From assembly GCA_025997675.1 (NCBI GenBank), contig BNUX01000019.1, forward strand, positions 1 to 39,609: DNA of 39,609 bases, read 5' to 3'. Shown here piece by piece: positions 1-8,931 of the stretch (positions are counted from its first letter, which is position 1; each line of letters begins with the position of its first letter). The notes under the pieces were generated by a model. The model was given only the letters and a program-made list of their open reading frames with translations, was not told where the DNA came from and did not search any database. A program made the position numbers and the translations under genes. The stretch is from Spirochaetia bacterium (lineage in GTDB: Bacteria; Spirochaetota; Spirochaetia; Treponematales; Breznakiellaceae).

Positions 1-60
1 CAACAGCTTCATAAACTTTCCCCCCATTCGGTATCATTGTCGGGCTTCACTTGAAACCCC

Positions 61-121
61 GATTATTTAATACTATATCGTAAGCCGATCAAATAATCAA
101 GTGCTTTTTTCTTTTTTTTTT
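61..121 (+). terminator. AT-rich intrinsic terminator of an upstream gene
   Basis: GATTATTT (61-68) and AAATAATC (91-98) are perfect 8-bp inverted repeats. A small inner stem ATCG/CGAT (77-80, 86-89) lies in the loop. A tract of T6-C-T10 follows at 105-121. The arrangement fits a Rho-independent terminator for a plus-strand gene left of the window, although the stem is unusually AT-rich. Bases 1-60 show no gene. Confidence 0.5.
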
Positions 122-134
122 GCTCTGCGCGCTG

Positions 135-163
135 TTGTCAAGGTGCTTCAAATGCCCTAGACT
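135..163 (+). promoter_or_regulatory. Putative sigma-70 promoter of the Uma2 gene
   Basis: TTGTCA (135-140), a 17-nt spacer and TAGACT (158-163) precede the ATG at 170 by 6 nt. Transcription would be expected to start at or next to the start codon. The GGGG at 164-167 is too close to the ATG to be an effective Shine-Dalgarno. Confidence 0.4.
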
Positions 164-169
164 GGGGAC

Positions 170-742
170 ATGTCAGATCTATTACTCCACGAAACGGAAA
201 AAACACATTACACCTACGCCGATTACCTTTCATGGGAAACGGACAAACGGTATGAACTCATGGACGGGGTGGCCTATATGATGGCCTCCCCCACGGTAAC
301 CCATCAAGATATCAGTATGGAGCTTTCTGTACAATTCGGCAACTTCCTCTTGGGAAAACCCTGTGAAGTATTTGCCGCGCCCCTGGATGTGCGCCTTTTC
401 CCCCGTGAAGACCGTACCGACGATACGGTGTTACAGCCGGATCTGCTCGTGATGTGCGATAAAACCAAATTATCCGGAGGGTGGTCCTGTGACGGCGCCC
501 CTGACATGGTGATTGAAATTGTTTCTCCATCCAATACCGTGCGAGAGATGTTAAGGAAATTCAATTACTATCTGGACGCCGGTGTCCGGGAATATTGGGT
601 TGTTGATCATGATACGCAAACGGTACAGGTCCATGTTCTGGAAAACGGCCATTTTATATCCACCATATACAAAAAGGACGGCACCATCCCTGTTTCTATC
701 CTGCCGGGCTTGGAGGTTGACCTCACCTCCCTCTGGGACTGA
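170..742 (+). CDS. Uma2 family (DUF820) PD-(D/E)XK nuclease-like protein
   Basis: This 190-aa protein has the usual length and motif order of the Uma2/DUF820 family, a restriction-endonuclease-like fold common in bacterial genomes. Visible landmarks are RYELMDGV near residue 27, QPDLLV near residue 90, the MVIEIVSPSNT strand near residue 113 and REYWVVD near residue 140. The acidic residues in these motifs match the expected PD-(D/E)XK site. Biological roles of the family are poorly known, and no partner gene is seen here. The start is the ATG at 170, 6 nt after a candidate -10 box. Its last 20 nt overlap the end of convergent purF. The family call is firm; the function is not. Confidence 0.85.
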   Translation: MSDLLLHETEKTHYTYADYLSWETDKRYELMDGVAYMMASPTVTHQDISMELSVQFGNFLLGKPCEVFAAPLDVRLFPREDRTDDTVLQPDLLVMCDKTKLSGGWSCDGAPDMVIEIVSPSNTVREMLRKFNYYLDAGVREYWVVDHDTQTVQVHVLENGHFISTIYKKDGTIPVSILPGLEVDLTSLWD

Positions 743-2165
743 TACTTGCCTCTTCCCCGGAAACCGGTATGGGATACTCCCCGGTAAAGCACCCCAGGCA
801 ATAGGAGTTTTCCTCGTTGGCGTCCAGGGATTCCAACAATCCCTCCACGGAAATGAAGGCCAGGCTGTCCGCGCCCAGGGAAGTGCAGAGTTCAGTAACA
901 CTGTTTTCGTTGCTGATAAGGTCCTTCCGGTGGGGGGTGTCAATGCCGAAGTAGCAGGGGAAGCGTACCGGGGGGGAGCAGACCCGGATATGGACCTCCT
1001 TGGCTCCGGCCTTCCGCAAAATAGAAACCAGCCGCCTACTGGTGGTGCCCCGGACAATGGAGTCGTCGATGATCACCACCCGTTTCCCCCGGACTTCCCG
1101 GCCGATCACGTTGTGCTTTACCGAAACCGCCTTTTCCCGCGCCGCCTGATCCGGCGCAATAAAGGTGCGCCCCACATATTTGCTCTTCACGATACCCAGG
1201 CCGAACAGCGTTCCGGTGGCCCTGCCGTACCCGATGGCGGCGGGCACCCCCGAGTCGGGCACCCCGACAACCAAATCCGCGGAAACCGCCGACTCCCGGC
1301 CTAAAATTTCCCCCGCCCGTATCCGCGAACCGTACACATCGACCTTGTCAATAATACTGTCGGGCCGGGCAAAGTAGACATACTCAAAGGAACAGACCGC
1401 CCGCCGGGTCTTTTCACTAAAACTAAAGGAGAGAACCTCGTCATTATTGATGATGATAAGTTCCCCGGGCTCTATGTCCCGGACAAATTCCCCGCCCACC
1501 GCGTCGATGGCGCAGGACTCGCTGGCCAATACCCAGCCGCCGTTCGAGGGACCGGCGGTCCCAAGCTTCCCCAGGCACAGGGGCCGTATCCCATTGGGGT
1601 CCCGTGCGCCCACCAGGGCATCATCGGTAAGGACCACCAGAGCGTAGGAACCCTTGATGAATTTGATAGTATCGGTGAGGGCCTTTTCCAGCCCCTTCTT
1701 GTAGTTTTTGGCGATCAGGTTAACGATAACTTCACTGTCGCTGGAGGAGATAAACCCGATGCCGGCGTCCTCCAGAAGTTCCCGGACCACATCGGCGTTG
1801 GTAAGGGTGCCGTTATGGGCCACCGCGATGGACCCCAGCTTGAAGCGGCTCACAAAGGGCTGGGCGTTTTCGACGCAGGAACTGCCGGTGGTGGAGTAGC
1901 GCACATGGCCCACCGCCGCGGACCCCCTGAGCTGGGCTATGGTATCGGCGTTGAACACATCCCCCACCAGGCCCATCCCCTTCCGGCAGTCAATGGTCTT
2001 TTCACGGACCGCAGCGATACCGGCGCTTTCCTGCCCCCGGTGCTGGAGAGACAGCAAACCATAATAGGCCAGAGACGCCGCATCCCGCAGAGGGTCATTG
2101 AGAAAAACCCCAAACACCCCGCATTCTTCGTGCAATTTATCACCCAATTCTATTGAGGATTTCAA
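723..2165 (-). CDS. purF: Amidophosphoribosyltransferase
   Basis: PurF makes 5-phosphoribosylamine from PRPP and glutamine, the first committed step of purine synthesis, in the cytoplasm. The 480-aa product has an N-terminal class II glutamine amidotransferase domain whose nucleophile is Cys15 (HEECGVFGV), after a short propeptide. The C-terminal phosphoribosyltransferase domain carries the PRPP loop [13 protein letters not shown]. Later cysteines ([12 protein letters not shown] and SYCLGCF) match the iron-sulfur type found in Bacillus-like PurF. The start is a TTG at 2165, chosen because AAGGAAG lies about 6 nt upstream, inside purC. purF therefore overlaps the end of purC by 26 nt and is the last gene of the tex-to-purF operon. 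It converges on the Uma2 gene with a 20-nt overlap. Confidence 0.96.
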   Translation of the reverse strand: MKSSIELGDKLHEECGVFGVFLNDPLRDAASLAYYGLLSLQHRGQESAGIAAVREKTIDCRKGMGLVGDVFNADTIAQLRGSAAVGHVRYSTTGSSCVENAQPFVSRFKLGSIAVAHNGTLTNADVVRELLEDAGIGFISSSDSEVIVNLIAKNYKKGLEKALTDTIKFIKGSYALVVLTDDALVGARDPNGIRPLCLGKLGTAGPSNGGWVLASESCAIDAVGGEFVRDIEPGELIIINNDEVLSFSFSEKTRRAVCSFEYVYFARPDSIIDKVDVYGSRIRAGEILGRESAVSADLVVGVPDSGVPAAIGYGRATGTLFGLGIVKSKYVGRTFIAPDQAAREKAVSVKHNVIGREVRGKRVVIIDDSIVRGTTSRRLVSILRKAGAKEVHIRVCSPPVRFPCYFGIDTPHRKDLISNENSVTELCTSLGADSLAFISVEGLLESLDANEENSYCLGCFTGEYPIPVSGEEASISPRGR

Positions 2166-2853
2166 TATACGCTTCCTTCACATTACCTAAATCGCGGCGG
2201 AACCTATCCTTGTCGAGCTTTTCGTTGGTCTTGGCATCCCAGAAACGGCAGGTGTCCGGGGAGATTTCATCCGCCAGCACCAACTCGCCCGCATTGGTTT
2301 TACCGAACTCAAGTTTGAAGTCGATGAGCTTGATACCTTTTTTTAAAAAGAAAGCGGAAAGCAGGTCGTTGATCTTAAAGGTGACGGCCTTGATTTTTTC
2401 TATCTCCGGAAAGGTGGACGCGCCGATGGCCACCGCATGGTAATCGTTGATCAGAGGGTCCCCTAAGGAATCGTCCTTGTAGGAAAGCTCGAACACCGTA
2501 GTCTTAAGCGCCGTCCCCTCCGCAAGCCCCAGGCGCTTCGCCATAGAACCGGCGGCCACATTGCGGACGATAACCTCCAGGGGCACGATGCTGACCTTCC
2601 TGCAGAGCATGTCCCGGTCGTTCAGCCGGTTGATATAATGGGTGGGGATGCCGGACTCTTTCAGCAGTTCGAAAAGACCCGAGGCAATCTTGTTGTTCAT
2701 CACCCCCTTATCCTCAATCTGCCCCTTCTTTTCCCCGTTAAAGGCGGTGGCGTCATCCTTATAATGGATGATAACCTGGTCCGGGTGGTCTGTGGCATAC
2801 ACCTTCTTCGCCTTGCCCTCATACAGTTGGGCTCCCAGTTTAACATCACTCAT
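2140..2853 (-). CDS. purC: Phosphoribosylaminoimidazole-succinocarboxamide synthase
   Basis: SAICAR synthetase joins CAIR and aspartate with ATP in de novo purine synthesis. The 237-aa length is typical of the short bacterial enzyme. Diagnostic stretches are [10 protein letters not shown] at residues 8-17, the [11 protein letters not shown] loop near residues 33-43, the SMAKRLG segment in the middle, and [16 protein letters not shown] near residue 190. The ATG at 2853 overlaps the purE stop by 4 nt (ATGA), so translation is probably coupled. Its own 3' end contains the Shine-Dalgarno and start of purF. Confidence 0.97.
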   Translation of the reverse strand: MSDVKLGAQLYEGKAKKVYATDHPDQVIIHYKDDATAFNGEKKGQIEDKGVMNNKIASGLFELLKESGIPTHYINRLNDRDMLCRKVSIVPLEVIVRNVAAGSMAKRLGLAEGTALKTTVFELSYKDDSLGDPLINDYHAVAIGASTFPEIEKIKAVTFKINDLLSAFFLKKGIKLIDFKLEFGKTNAGELVLADEISPDTCRFWDAKTNEKLDKDRFRRDLGNVKEAYIEILNRIG

Positions 2854-3326
2854 AATTCTACTCCCCCGCTATTTGCAAAATCGGCCTTCATCTTTACCCG
2901 AAAGGCCGCCAATTTCTCTTTCATCTCCGGGTATTTAATAGAAAGAATCTCGCAGGCAAGGTAGGCGGCGTTGGCGGCGTTATCCACCCCTACGCACGCC
3001 ACCGGGATGGGCTTGGGCATCTGGACGATGGAAAGCAGGGCGTCCAGGCCGCCGAGACCGCCTGAGGTAAGGGGCACCCCAATCACCGGGATAAGGGTCT
3101 GGCCGGCGATAACCCCGGGCAGATGGGCCGCAAGCCCCGCCCCGGCGATGATCACCTCAACCCCCTCTGTTTCCAGCTTTTTCAGGGTTTCGGTGAGCAG
3201 TTCCGGCACCCGGTGGGCTGAAAGGATATGGGCGGAGAAATCTACCCGGAACTCCCGGAGAACATCGGCGGCTTTCCGCATTCCAGGCGTATCCGAGGCT
3301 GAACCGAAGATTATGGCGGCTTTCAT
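2850..3326 (-). CDS. purE: N5-carboxyaminoimidazole ribonucleotide mutase
   Basis: PurE class I converts N5-CAIR to CAIR in purine synthesis. The 158-aa product starts with the typical [19 protein letters not shown] strand-loop-helix and has the SAHRVPELL motif near residue 40, whose His belongs to the active site. The [15 protein letters not shown] and [17 protein letters not shown] segments follow, as expected. PurE class I normally works with PurK, which is not in this window and may lie elsewhere. Its ATG overlaps the rsmG stop by one base and its stop overlaps the purC start, so it is translated within the chain of overlapping genes. Confidence 0.97.
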   Translation of the reverse strand: MKAAIIFGSASDTPGMRKAADVLREFRVDFSAHILSAHRVPELLTETLKKLETEGVEVIIAGAGLAAHLPGVIAGQTLIPVIGVPLTSGGLGGLDALLSIVQMPKPIPVACVGVDNAANAAYLACEILSIKYPEMKEKLAAFRVKMKADFANSGGVEL

Positions 3327-4003
3327 TATGGGGAAAATTTACCATGTACGGGGAGGGAGGGCAAGGGGGCTATGATCACCAGATGCCGTTCCTCATCCAG
3401 AAACGGAACCGGGCAGGGTATGGCTTCCCAGGAACCAACCATGTCCCTGACCGCCCCCATCTCCGCCGCAATCTTTTCCTCTCGGCCCTTGTAGGCAGCC
3501 AGGACACCGCCGGGGGCAAGGAGCCGGAAAAGCCCCTTGAGGATAGCCGGCGAAAGGGGACGGAAGGCCCGGAAGGTGATCAGGTCAAAGCGGAACCGGG
3601 GGGCCTTTTCCATTTCCCGTTCCTCCACCGCCGCATTAGGCAAACCCAGGGCTTCCAGGGTGTTTCGCAGGAATACTGCGCGCCGGGTCTTCCGCTCCAG
3701 CAGGGTGAAGCGGCAGTCCGGCATGGCTATGGCCAGGGGTATCCCCGGGAGACCCGCGCCGGAACCCACATCGGCAATATGCGGAATACTCCCTTGTTCA
3801 TGAATTAATCGTTGTATGATCCCCAAGGGAGCCAGGGAATCAAGGATATGCCGTATCACCAGCTCCCGGCGTTCTGTTGTTCCAACCAGACTAAGGGTGG
3901 GATTAAAGCGTTCGATCTCCGCAATGTAGGCATTGAGCCGGGAAAGAACCGGTGCAGTATTACCGCCAAGAAGGGCAAGTCCTTCCTCCAGGACGCCTTC
4001 CAT
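3326..4003 (-). CDS. rsmG: 16S rRNA m7G527 methyltransferase
   Basis: RsmG (GidB) methylates N7 of G527 in 16S rRNA using S-adenosylmethionine. The 225-aa length fits the family. The N-terminal helix has the typical ERFNPTLSLVGTTERRELVIRHILDSL segment (landmark residues NPTLSLV and HILDSL). The SAM-binding loop is ADVGSGAGLPGIPLAI, followed by LLERKTRRAVFL and a LITFRAFRP strand. It overlaps both neighbours by one base (TAATG junctions). Linkage to purE and tex is unusual compared with the common parA/parB or mnmG neighbourhoods. Confidence 0.94.
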   Translation of the reverse strand: MEGVLEEGLALLGGNTAPVLSRLNAYIAEIERFNPTLSLVGTTERRELVIRHILDSLAPLGIIQRLIHEQGSIPHIADVGSGAGLPGIPLAIAMPDCRFTLLERKTRRAVFLRNTLEALGLPNAAVEEREMEKAPRFRFDLITFRAFRPLSPAILKGLFRLLAPGGVLAAYKGREEKIAAEMGAVRDMVGSWEAIPCPVPFLDEERHLVIIAPLPSLPVHGKFSP

Positions 4004-5133
4004 TAATCCGTGCTCCGGCGCTTTCCTGTCTTGTGTTTGTACATGAGACTGTCTATGTGGGACAGGAAGGCTTCTATGGATTGGCCGCTGTTGGGGGCAA
4101 ACACACCACGGCCGTAACTAATCTGAATATGGTAGGGGCGGATCTTTTTGTCATTCTGATTATCGATGGACTGCTGTATCCGTTCCATGAGCCGGACAAC
4201 ATCGCTCTCTTCCCTGGTTGCTACTATAAATTCGTCCCCGCCATAGCGGGCGGCAAAATCGGAATCCCGAATGCAGCCCTTAATGATGGCCGCCAGATCC
4301 CGCAGTGCGTTGTCCCCCTCCAGATGACCCAGGGTATCGTTGATCCCCTTAAGATCATCCATGTCGATCATCACCACCGAGTAGGACTGCCTTGCGTTTT
4401 GGCGGGACATCTCACTGATAAACTCATTAAAACTGTTCCGGTTCCCAATGCCCGTAAGACCGTCGATTTTTAAATCCGTCCGGACGATGAAGAAATAAGC
4501 GGAGAGAAGCGCCGAGGCAAAGCAGGGCCACATCAGCCCGTTCGTATTGAGTACAATGTCGATGACCGATCCCAAACTGGTAAAAATCATAAAAAAGAGG
4601 ATCAGATAGAGCTGGGATTTTTTGAAGTTTTTGGCAAGGAAAAACAAATCGAAAAATACCATCACTGCGGGAAAATATCCGATGATGAGACGGATAAAAT
4701 ATTTATCCCCATAGGAAAAAACATTCTCCGGGGTAAGATAAAAATAAAACCCCAGGGGCAGATTGAGAATAAGGATGAGAGCGTGGATGATAAATATAGC
4801 CCAAACAATTTTGCCGGCCTTTTTTGTCCGTCCGCTGTCCTGGAAGGACAAATAGTCAATAAAGAGAAAAAGATAATAAAAGGAGGCAACCTGAAAAATA
4901 TAGTAGATCATTGAAACGGCATACAATACATAACGGATCGCATTGCCCGGCTCCCCATTGAAGACATCGAAAACAAAATCCGCCAGCATTGCGGTCACGG
5001 CAGTCAGAAGGATACGGAAAAAGGCCTTTCGCCGAAACGTGTCGGTATTATATTTAGTAACGTAATCGATGAATATGAGTATGATTACTAACGCCGAACC
5101 CAAAATGGAATTCAGAGCTACCGATACCTGCAT
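4003..5133 (-). CDS. Membrane-bound GGDEF diguanylate cyclase
   Basis: The 376-aa protein has about six hydrophobic segments within residues 1-220, so its sensor part lies in the cytoplasmic membrane. A cytoplasmic GGDEF domain occupies about residues 222-376. The active-site loop is intact (GGDEF, 298-302). An RxxD inhibitory site, RDSD, sits at 289-292, exactly five residues upstream, so product feedback inhibition by cyclic di-GMP is expected. DLKGINDTLGH near 260-270 is the usual metal/GTP-binding stretch. The input ligand is unknown. The gene starts 5 nt after the tex stop, and its stop overlaps the rsmG start, tying a second-messenger enzyme to purine synthesis genes. Confidence 0.9.
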   Translation of the reverse strand: MQVSVALNSILGSALVIILIFIDYVTKYNTDTFRRKAFFRILLTAVTAMLADFVFDVFNGEPGNAIRYVLYAVSMIYYIFQVASFYYLFLFIDYLSFQDSGRTKKAGKIVWAIFIIHALILILNLPLGFYFYLTPENVFSYGDKYFIRLIIGYFPAVMVFFDLFFLAKNFKKSQLYLILFFMIFTSLGSVIDIVLNTNGLMWPCFASALLSAYFFIVRTDLKIDGLTGIGNRNSFNEFISEMSRQNARQSYSVVMIDMDDLKGINDTLGHLEGDNALRDLAAIIKGCIRDSDFAARYGGDEFIVATREESDVVRLMERIQQSIDNQNDKKIRPYHIQISYGRGVFAPNSGQSIEAFLSHIDSLMYKHKTGKRRSTD

Positions 5134-5138
5134 CTTGG

Positions 5139-7367
5139 CTACTTCTTTTCCTTCATTTTCTTTAGTGCCGCTGCAAAGGGGTTGTACATGGCGCCATCGT
5201 CATCCCTGCCGGCTCCGGCTGCTTGCTGTTTCGGCTGGGCATCGCTCTTCCGGGAAAGGCTGATCCGGCGGCGGTCCCGGTCCAGGCCGATGATGCGGAA
5301 CTCCAGCACATCCCCCACCTTAACCGCGTCCATAGGGTCCTTCACAAAGTGATCGCTCAGCTCGGAAATGTGCACCAAAGCGGTTTCCTTGATCCCCAGG
5401 TCCACAAAGGCCCCGAAGTCAACCACGTTCTTAATCTTCCCGGTGATCATCATCCCCTCGTTGAGGTCCTCGAAGGTCACCACCCCCTTCTGCATAATAG
5501 GCTTGGGGAAACCCTCACGGGGGTCACGGTTCGGCTTTTTCAGTTCCTCCACAATATCCCTGATGGTGGTATCCCCCACCTTGTACTGTTCCTTTAACGC
5601 CGCCTCAACACCTGCGGCAAGATTGCCCGTGGTAGTAATAGTATCCTTGATGACCTGTGCAATAGCGTAGTTTTCCGGGTGGACCCAGGTATTGTCCAGG
5701 GGGTTTACGCTTTCGGGAATCTTGAGGAACCCCGCGCATTGCTCAAAACTTTTCGGCCCCATGCCCGGCACCGCAGTCAGTTCCTCACGGCTGGCTATCT
5801 TCCCCTTCTCGTCCCGGTACTTGACGATCTTCTTTGCCAGGGGGCCGTTGATCCCCGATACGTAGCGGAGCAGGGAGGCGCTGGCGGTGTTGAGGTTCAC
5901 CCCCACGTTGTTCACCACCGAGGAAACCACCTCGTCCAGGGTTTCGGAAAGCTTCTTCTGGTTTACGTCATGCTGGTAGAGCCCCACCCCGATGGACTTG
6001 GGGTCTATCTTCACCAGTTCCGCCAAGGGGTCCTGGAGCCGCCGCCCAATCGATATGGCCCCCCGGATGGTCAGGTCCAGTTCGGGGAATTCCTCCCGGG
6101 CAATATCACTGGCGGAGTACACCGACGCGCCGTCCTCGTCCACCACCGTATAGAGAACCTCCAGGCTATTCCCGGCAATCACCGCCGTGATAATCTCCTG
6201 GACCTCCTTGGTACCGGTCCCGTTCCCCACCGCGATAAGCTGCACGTCGTAGGCCTTGATCCCCTTCAAAAGGAGCCCCTTGGCCTCTTCAATCTTGTGG
6301 TTATAGATGACACAACTATCCAGGTACTTCCCGGTATCATCCAGGAAGGCGCACTTGGTCCCGGTCCTGATGCCGGGGTCCACCCCCAGCACCCGGGTCC
6401 CCTTGATGGGCTGCTGCATCAGCAGGTTTTTGAGGTTTTGGCTGAACACGGAAATCCCGTGATCGTCCGCGCCGTCGCTCTGGTCCCCCCGGATCTCCCG
6501 GATCACCGCCGGGGAGAGGAGCCGTTTAAGCCCGTCCTCAATGGCGGTTTTATGGTAATCGTTGTTAATAGTATATTTTCCCTGCAAAAGTTCCACCGCC
6601 GTATTTTCGTCCACATCGATGGTCACCTCTAAGAGCCCCTCCCGTTCGCCCCGGTTGATGGCCAGCACCCGGTGGGGCTTAATCCGGGACAGGTTTTCCG
6701 TGAAATCCCAGTACATCTGGTAGGTGGAGGTCTTCTTCTTTTCATCATCCCCAAGGCCCTTGACGATGATCCGCCCATCCTGGGCATAGTAGCTTTTAAC
6801 CGCCGCCCGGTTCTCCGGCTCCTGGGCGCACCGCTCGGCCAGTATATCCATCGCCCCCTGGAGGGCTTCTTCGGCGCTCGCCACATCCTCCCTGACAAAT
6901 TCCGCCGCCTTTTTGACCAGCGCAGCCGCTTCCAGTTCCCGCATAGCCTCCGCCAAGGGCTCCAGACCCTTCTCGATGGCGACCATCCCCCGGGTCTTCT
7001 TCTTCCGCTTATAGGGAGCATAGATATCCTCAAGCTCCGTCAGGGTCGCCGCCTTCGTAATATTCCCGTAGAGGGCTTCGGTGAGCTTGCCCTGGGCAAA
7101 AATCAAGCGGATAATCTCCAGCCGCCGGGTTTCCAGGTTCTTTCCACTGGTAAACAAGTGGTCCACATCCCGGACCTGGACCTCATCCAGGCTGCCGGTC
7201 ATCTCCTTCCGGTACCGGGCGATAAAGGGGACCGTACTCCCCTCCCCCAAAAGACCCACCACCGCCGAAACCTGCCCCAGGTTCACCGTCAAATGTTCGG
7301 CGATACCCTTCATGATGCTTACCTCGTTGACCGTAAGGCCGTCGATACATTCCTGTGTCAATTCCAT
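5139..7367 (-). CDS. tex: Tex family S1 RNA-binding protein
   Basis: Tex is a conserved cytoplasmic nucleic-acid-binding protein linked to transcription and RNA metabolism. The 742-aa product has the full architecture: an N-terminal helical region (STVPFIARYRKEMTG), a YqgF/RNase H-like domain (VLGVDPGIRTGTKCAF near residue 325), helix-hairpin-helix repeats (about 490-560) and a C-terminal S1 domain (about 645-715, ITGKIKNVVDFGAFVDLG). Two starts are possible. The ATG at 7367 has no Shine-Dalgarno but sits 6 nt after a TATACT -10 box. An internal ATG at 7313 has GAGGT 7 nt upstream and gives a 724-aa protein closer to the usual family N-terminus. The first gene of the operon running to purF. 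Confidence 0.93.
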   Translation of the reverse strand: MELTQECIDGLTVNEVSIMKGIAEHLTVNLGQVSAVVGLLGEGSTVPFIARYRKEMTGSLDEVQVRDVDHLFTSGKNLETRRLEIIRLIFAQGKLTEALYGNITKAATLTELEDIYAPYKRKKKTRGMVAIEKGLEPLAEAMRELEAAALVKKAAEFVREDVASAEEALQGAMDILAERCAQEPENRAAVKSYYAQDGRIIVKGLGDDEKKKTSTYQMYWDFTENLSRIKPHRVLAINRGEREGLLEVTIDVDENTAVELLQGKYTINNDYHKTAIEDGLKRLLSPAVIREIRGDQSDGADDHGISVFSQNLKNLLMQQPIKGTRVLGVDPGIRTGTKCAFLDDTGKYLDSCVIYNHKIEEAKGLLLKGIKAYDVQLIAVGNGTGTKEVQEIITAVIAGNSLEVLYTVVDEDGASVYSASDIAREEFPELDLTIRGAISIGRRLQDPLAELVKIDPKSIGVGLYQHDVNQKKLSETLDEVVSSVVNNVGVNLNTASASLLRYVSGINGPLAKKIVKYRDEKGKIASREELTAVPGMGPKSFEQCAGFLKIPESVNPLDNTWVHPENYAIAQVIKDTITTTGNLAAGVEAALKEQYKVGDTTIRDIVEELKKPNRDPREGFPKPIMQKGVVTFEDLNEGMMITGKIKNVVDFGAFVDLGIKETALVHISELSDHFVKDPMDAVKVGDVLEFRIIGLDRDRRRISLSRKSDAQPKQQAAGAGRDDDGAMYNPFAAALKKMKEKK

Positions 7368-7373
7368 GAGAGG

Positions 7374-7402
7374 AGTATATCAGAGGGGAGAGATTCTTTC
7401 CA
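7374..7402 (-). promoter_or_regulatory. Putative promoter of the tex-purF operon
   Basis: On the minus strand, TGGAAA (7397-7402), a 17-nt spacer and TATACT (7374-7379) end 6 nt before the ATG at 7367. The -10 is strong and the -35 is moderate. The geometry predicts initiation at the start codon. Confidence 0.45.
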
Positions 7403-7473
7403 GCGGAAAATAGGGCCGGTAGCCCGAATTCTTATATCCTAGTGCGATAGACGGTTTGGCGGCGGTTGCCGCA

Positions 7474-7494
7474 GCCTCTGCTGAAAGCAGGGGC
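7474..7494 (+). other. Hairpin in the leader of the MATE gene
   Basis: GCCTCTGCT (7474-7482) and AGCAGGGGC (7486-7494) form a 9-bp stem with one G-U pair and a GAA loop. It lies 36 nt upstream of the likely MATE start. No T-run follows, so it is not a classic terminator, and I do not recognise a known riboswitch. TATACA at 7510-7515 is a possible -10 box downstream of it, without a clear -35. Confidence 0.35.
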
Positions 7495-7530
7495 TTGCAT
7501 AAGGCTTTCTATACATGGGAAACTGTGTCA

Positions 7531-8931
7531 ATGTCTGACGCACCCCCTACCAACGCCGCCGACCGGCTCGGCACTGAAAAAATCGGCAAATTGTTGCTCC
7601 AATTCTCTATTCCCGCCATTACGGGGATGCTGATCAACGCCCTCTACAATGTGGTGGACCGGATTTTCGTGGGCCGGGGGGTAGACGAGGTCGCCCTGGG
7701 GGGCCTTTCTTTGGTTTTGCCCCTGATGACCATCACTATGGCCTTTTCCATGCTCTTTGGCGTGGGCGCGGCGAACATGATCTCCATGCGCCTGGGCCAA
7801 AGACGCCGGGAGGAGGCGGAAAATGCCTTGAACCACTGCTTCTGGCTCCTCTTTGGCATGGGAATTATCCTCATGGTCGTGCAATTGGCCCTGCTGGACC
7901 CCATCCTCTCCCTTTTGGGCGCCCAGAAGGGCAGCGCCTCCCTTCTCTATGCCCGCAGTTACTACCGGATCATCCTCCTGGGGCAGGTATTCCTCATGGT
8001 GGGCTTCGGCTTTTCCCATTGCACAAGGGCCCAGGGGTTCCCCACCATCACCATGGTGAGCATGTTCATCGGCGCGGGGCTGAACATCATCCTGGACCCC
8101 ATCTTTATCTTCATCCTCCACTGGGGGGTCGAGGGGGCCGCCTGGGCTACCATCATCTCCCAGCTTGCGGCGGCCATCTGGATTCTCTCCTTCAACTTCA
8201 GTAAAAAGGCGGTGATCCGGCTTCGCTTTGCGACTTTTAAGCCGTCCCTGTCCATCGTGGCCCAGATCATGGCCTTTGGGTCCGCCCAGTTCATCCTGCA
8301 ATTCGCCCTATCTGCGGTGCAGCTGCTCTACAATTCCAGCATGGGATGGTACGGGGCCGCAGCACTGGGGGTGGCTAACGGCGGGGACATCGCCCTGTCG
8401 GGGATGAACATCGTCGCCTCCATCTCCATGCTGATCCTCATGCCCATCTTCGGCATTAACCAGGGAGCCCAGCCCATCCTGGGATATAACTACGGGGCAA
8501 AGAAGTTCCACCGGGTCCTCCGGGCCTATCTCGGGGCGCTGGCGGCGGGCACCGCCATTTGTACCACGGGCTTTATCCTGACCCAGCTTTTCCCGGTGCA
8601 GATAGTAAAACTATTCGCCCCCTCAGGCAGCCCCGCCCTCCTTCTCTTCGCCCCCCGGGCCATGCGTATCATGATGCTGATGTTCCCCTTTGCGGCCTTC
8701 CAAGTCGTGTCGTCAAACTTCTTCGTGGTTACCGGCCGCCCGAAAACGTCGATAGTCCTGTCCCTGCTGCGCCAGTGCATCGCGCTGATCCCCTGTATCT
8801 TCATCTTTGGAAAGGTCTGGGGCCTCTGGGGGGCCATCACCGCCACGCCGGTGGCAGACGGTGTGGCGTTCCTCGTTACCGGGATAATGATTCTGTTTGA
8901 GCTGAAGAAGCTCCGGGCGGCGGCGGGATGA
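7531..8931 (+). CDS. MATE family multidrug/solute efflux transporter
   Basis: The 466-aa protein has the roughly twelve hydrophobic segments and two-half symmetry of MATE antiporters, which export drugs or metabolites using H+ or Na+ gradients. Typical landmarks are LLQFSIPAITGMLINALYNVVDRIFVG at the N-terminus (landmark residues NALYNVVDRIFVG), the GAANMISMRLG loop near residue 85 and the second-half MPIFGINQGAQPILGYNYGA motif (landmark INQGAQPILGYNYGA). The reading frame is open upstream, but the ATG at 7531 is the best start because family homology begins just after it. Its stop overlaps the radical SAM gene by 4 nt (ATGA), so the two are probably made together and may act on one product. 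Confidence 0.92.
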   Translation: MSDAPPTNAADRLGTEKIGKLLLQFSIPAITGMLINALYNVVDRIFVGRGVDEVALGGLSLVLPLMTITMAFSMLFGVGAANMISMRLGQRRREEAENALNHCFWLLFGMGIILMVVQLALLDPILSLLGAQKGSASLLYARSYYRIILLGQVFLMVGFGFSHCTRAQGFPTITMVSMFIGAGLNIILDPIFIFILHWGVEGAAWATIISQLAAAIWILSFNFSKKAVIRLRFATFKPSLSIVAQIMAFGSAQFILQFALSAVQLLYNSSMGWYGAAALGVANGGDIALSGMNIVASISMLILMPIFGINQGAQPILGYNYGAKKFHRVLRAYLGALAAGTAICTTGFILTQLFPVQIVKLFAPSGSPALLLFAPRAMRIMMLMFPFAAFQVVSSNFFVVTGRPKTSIVLSLLRQCIALIPCIFIFGKVWGLWGAITATPVADGVAFLVTGIMILFELKKLRAAAG

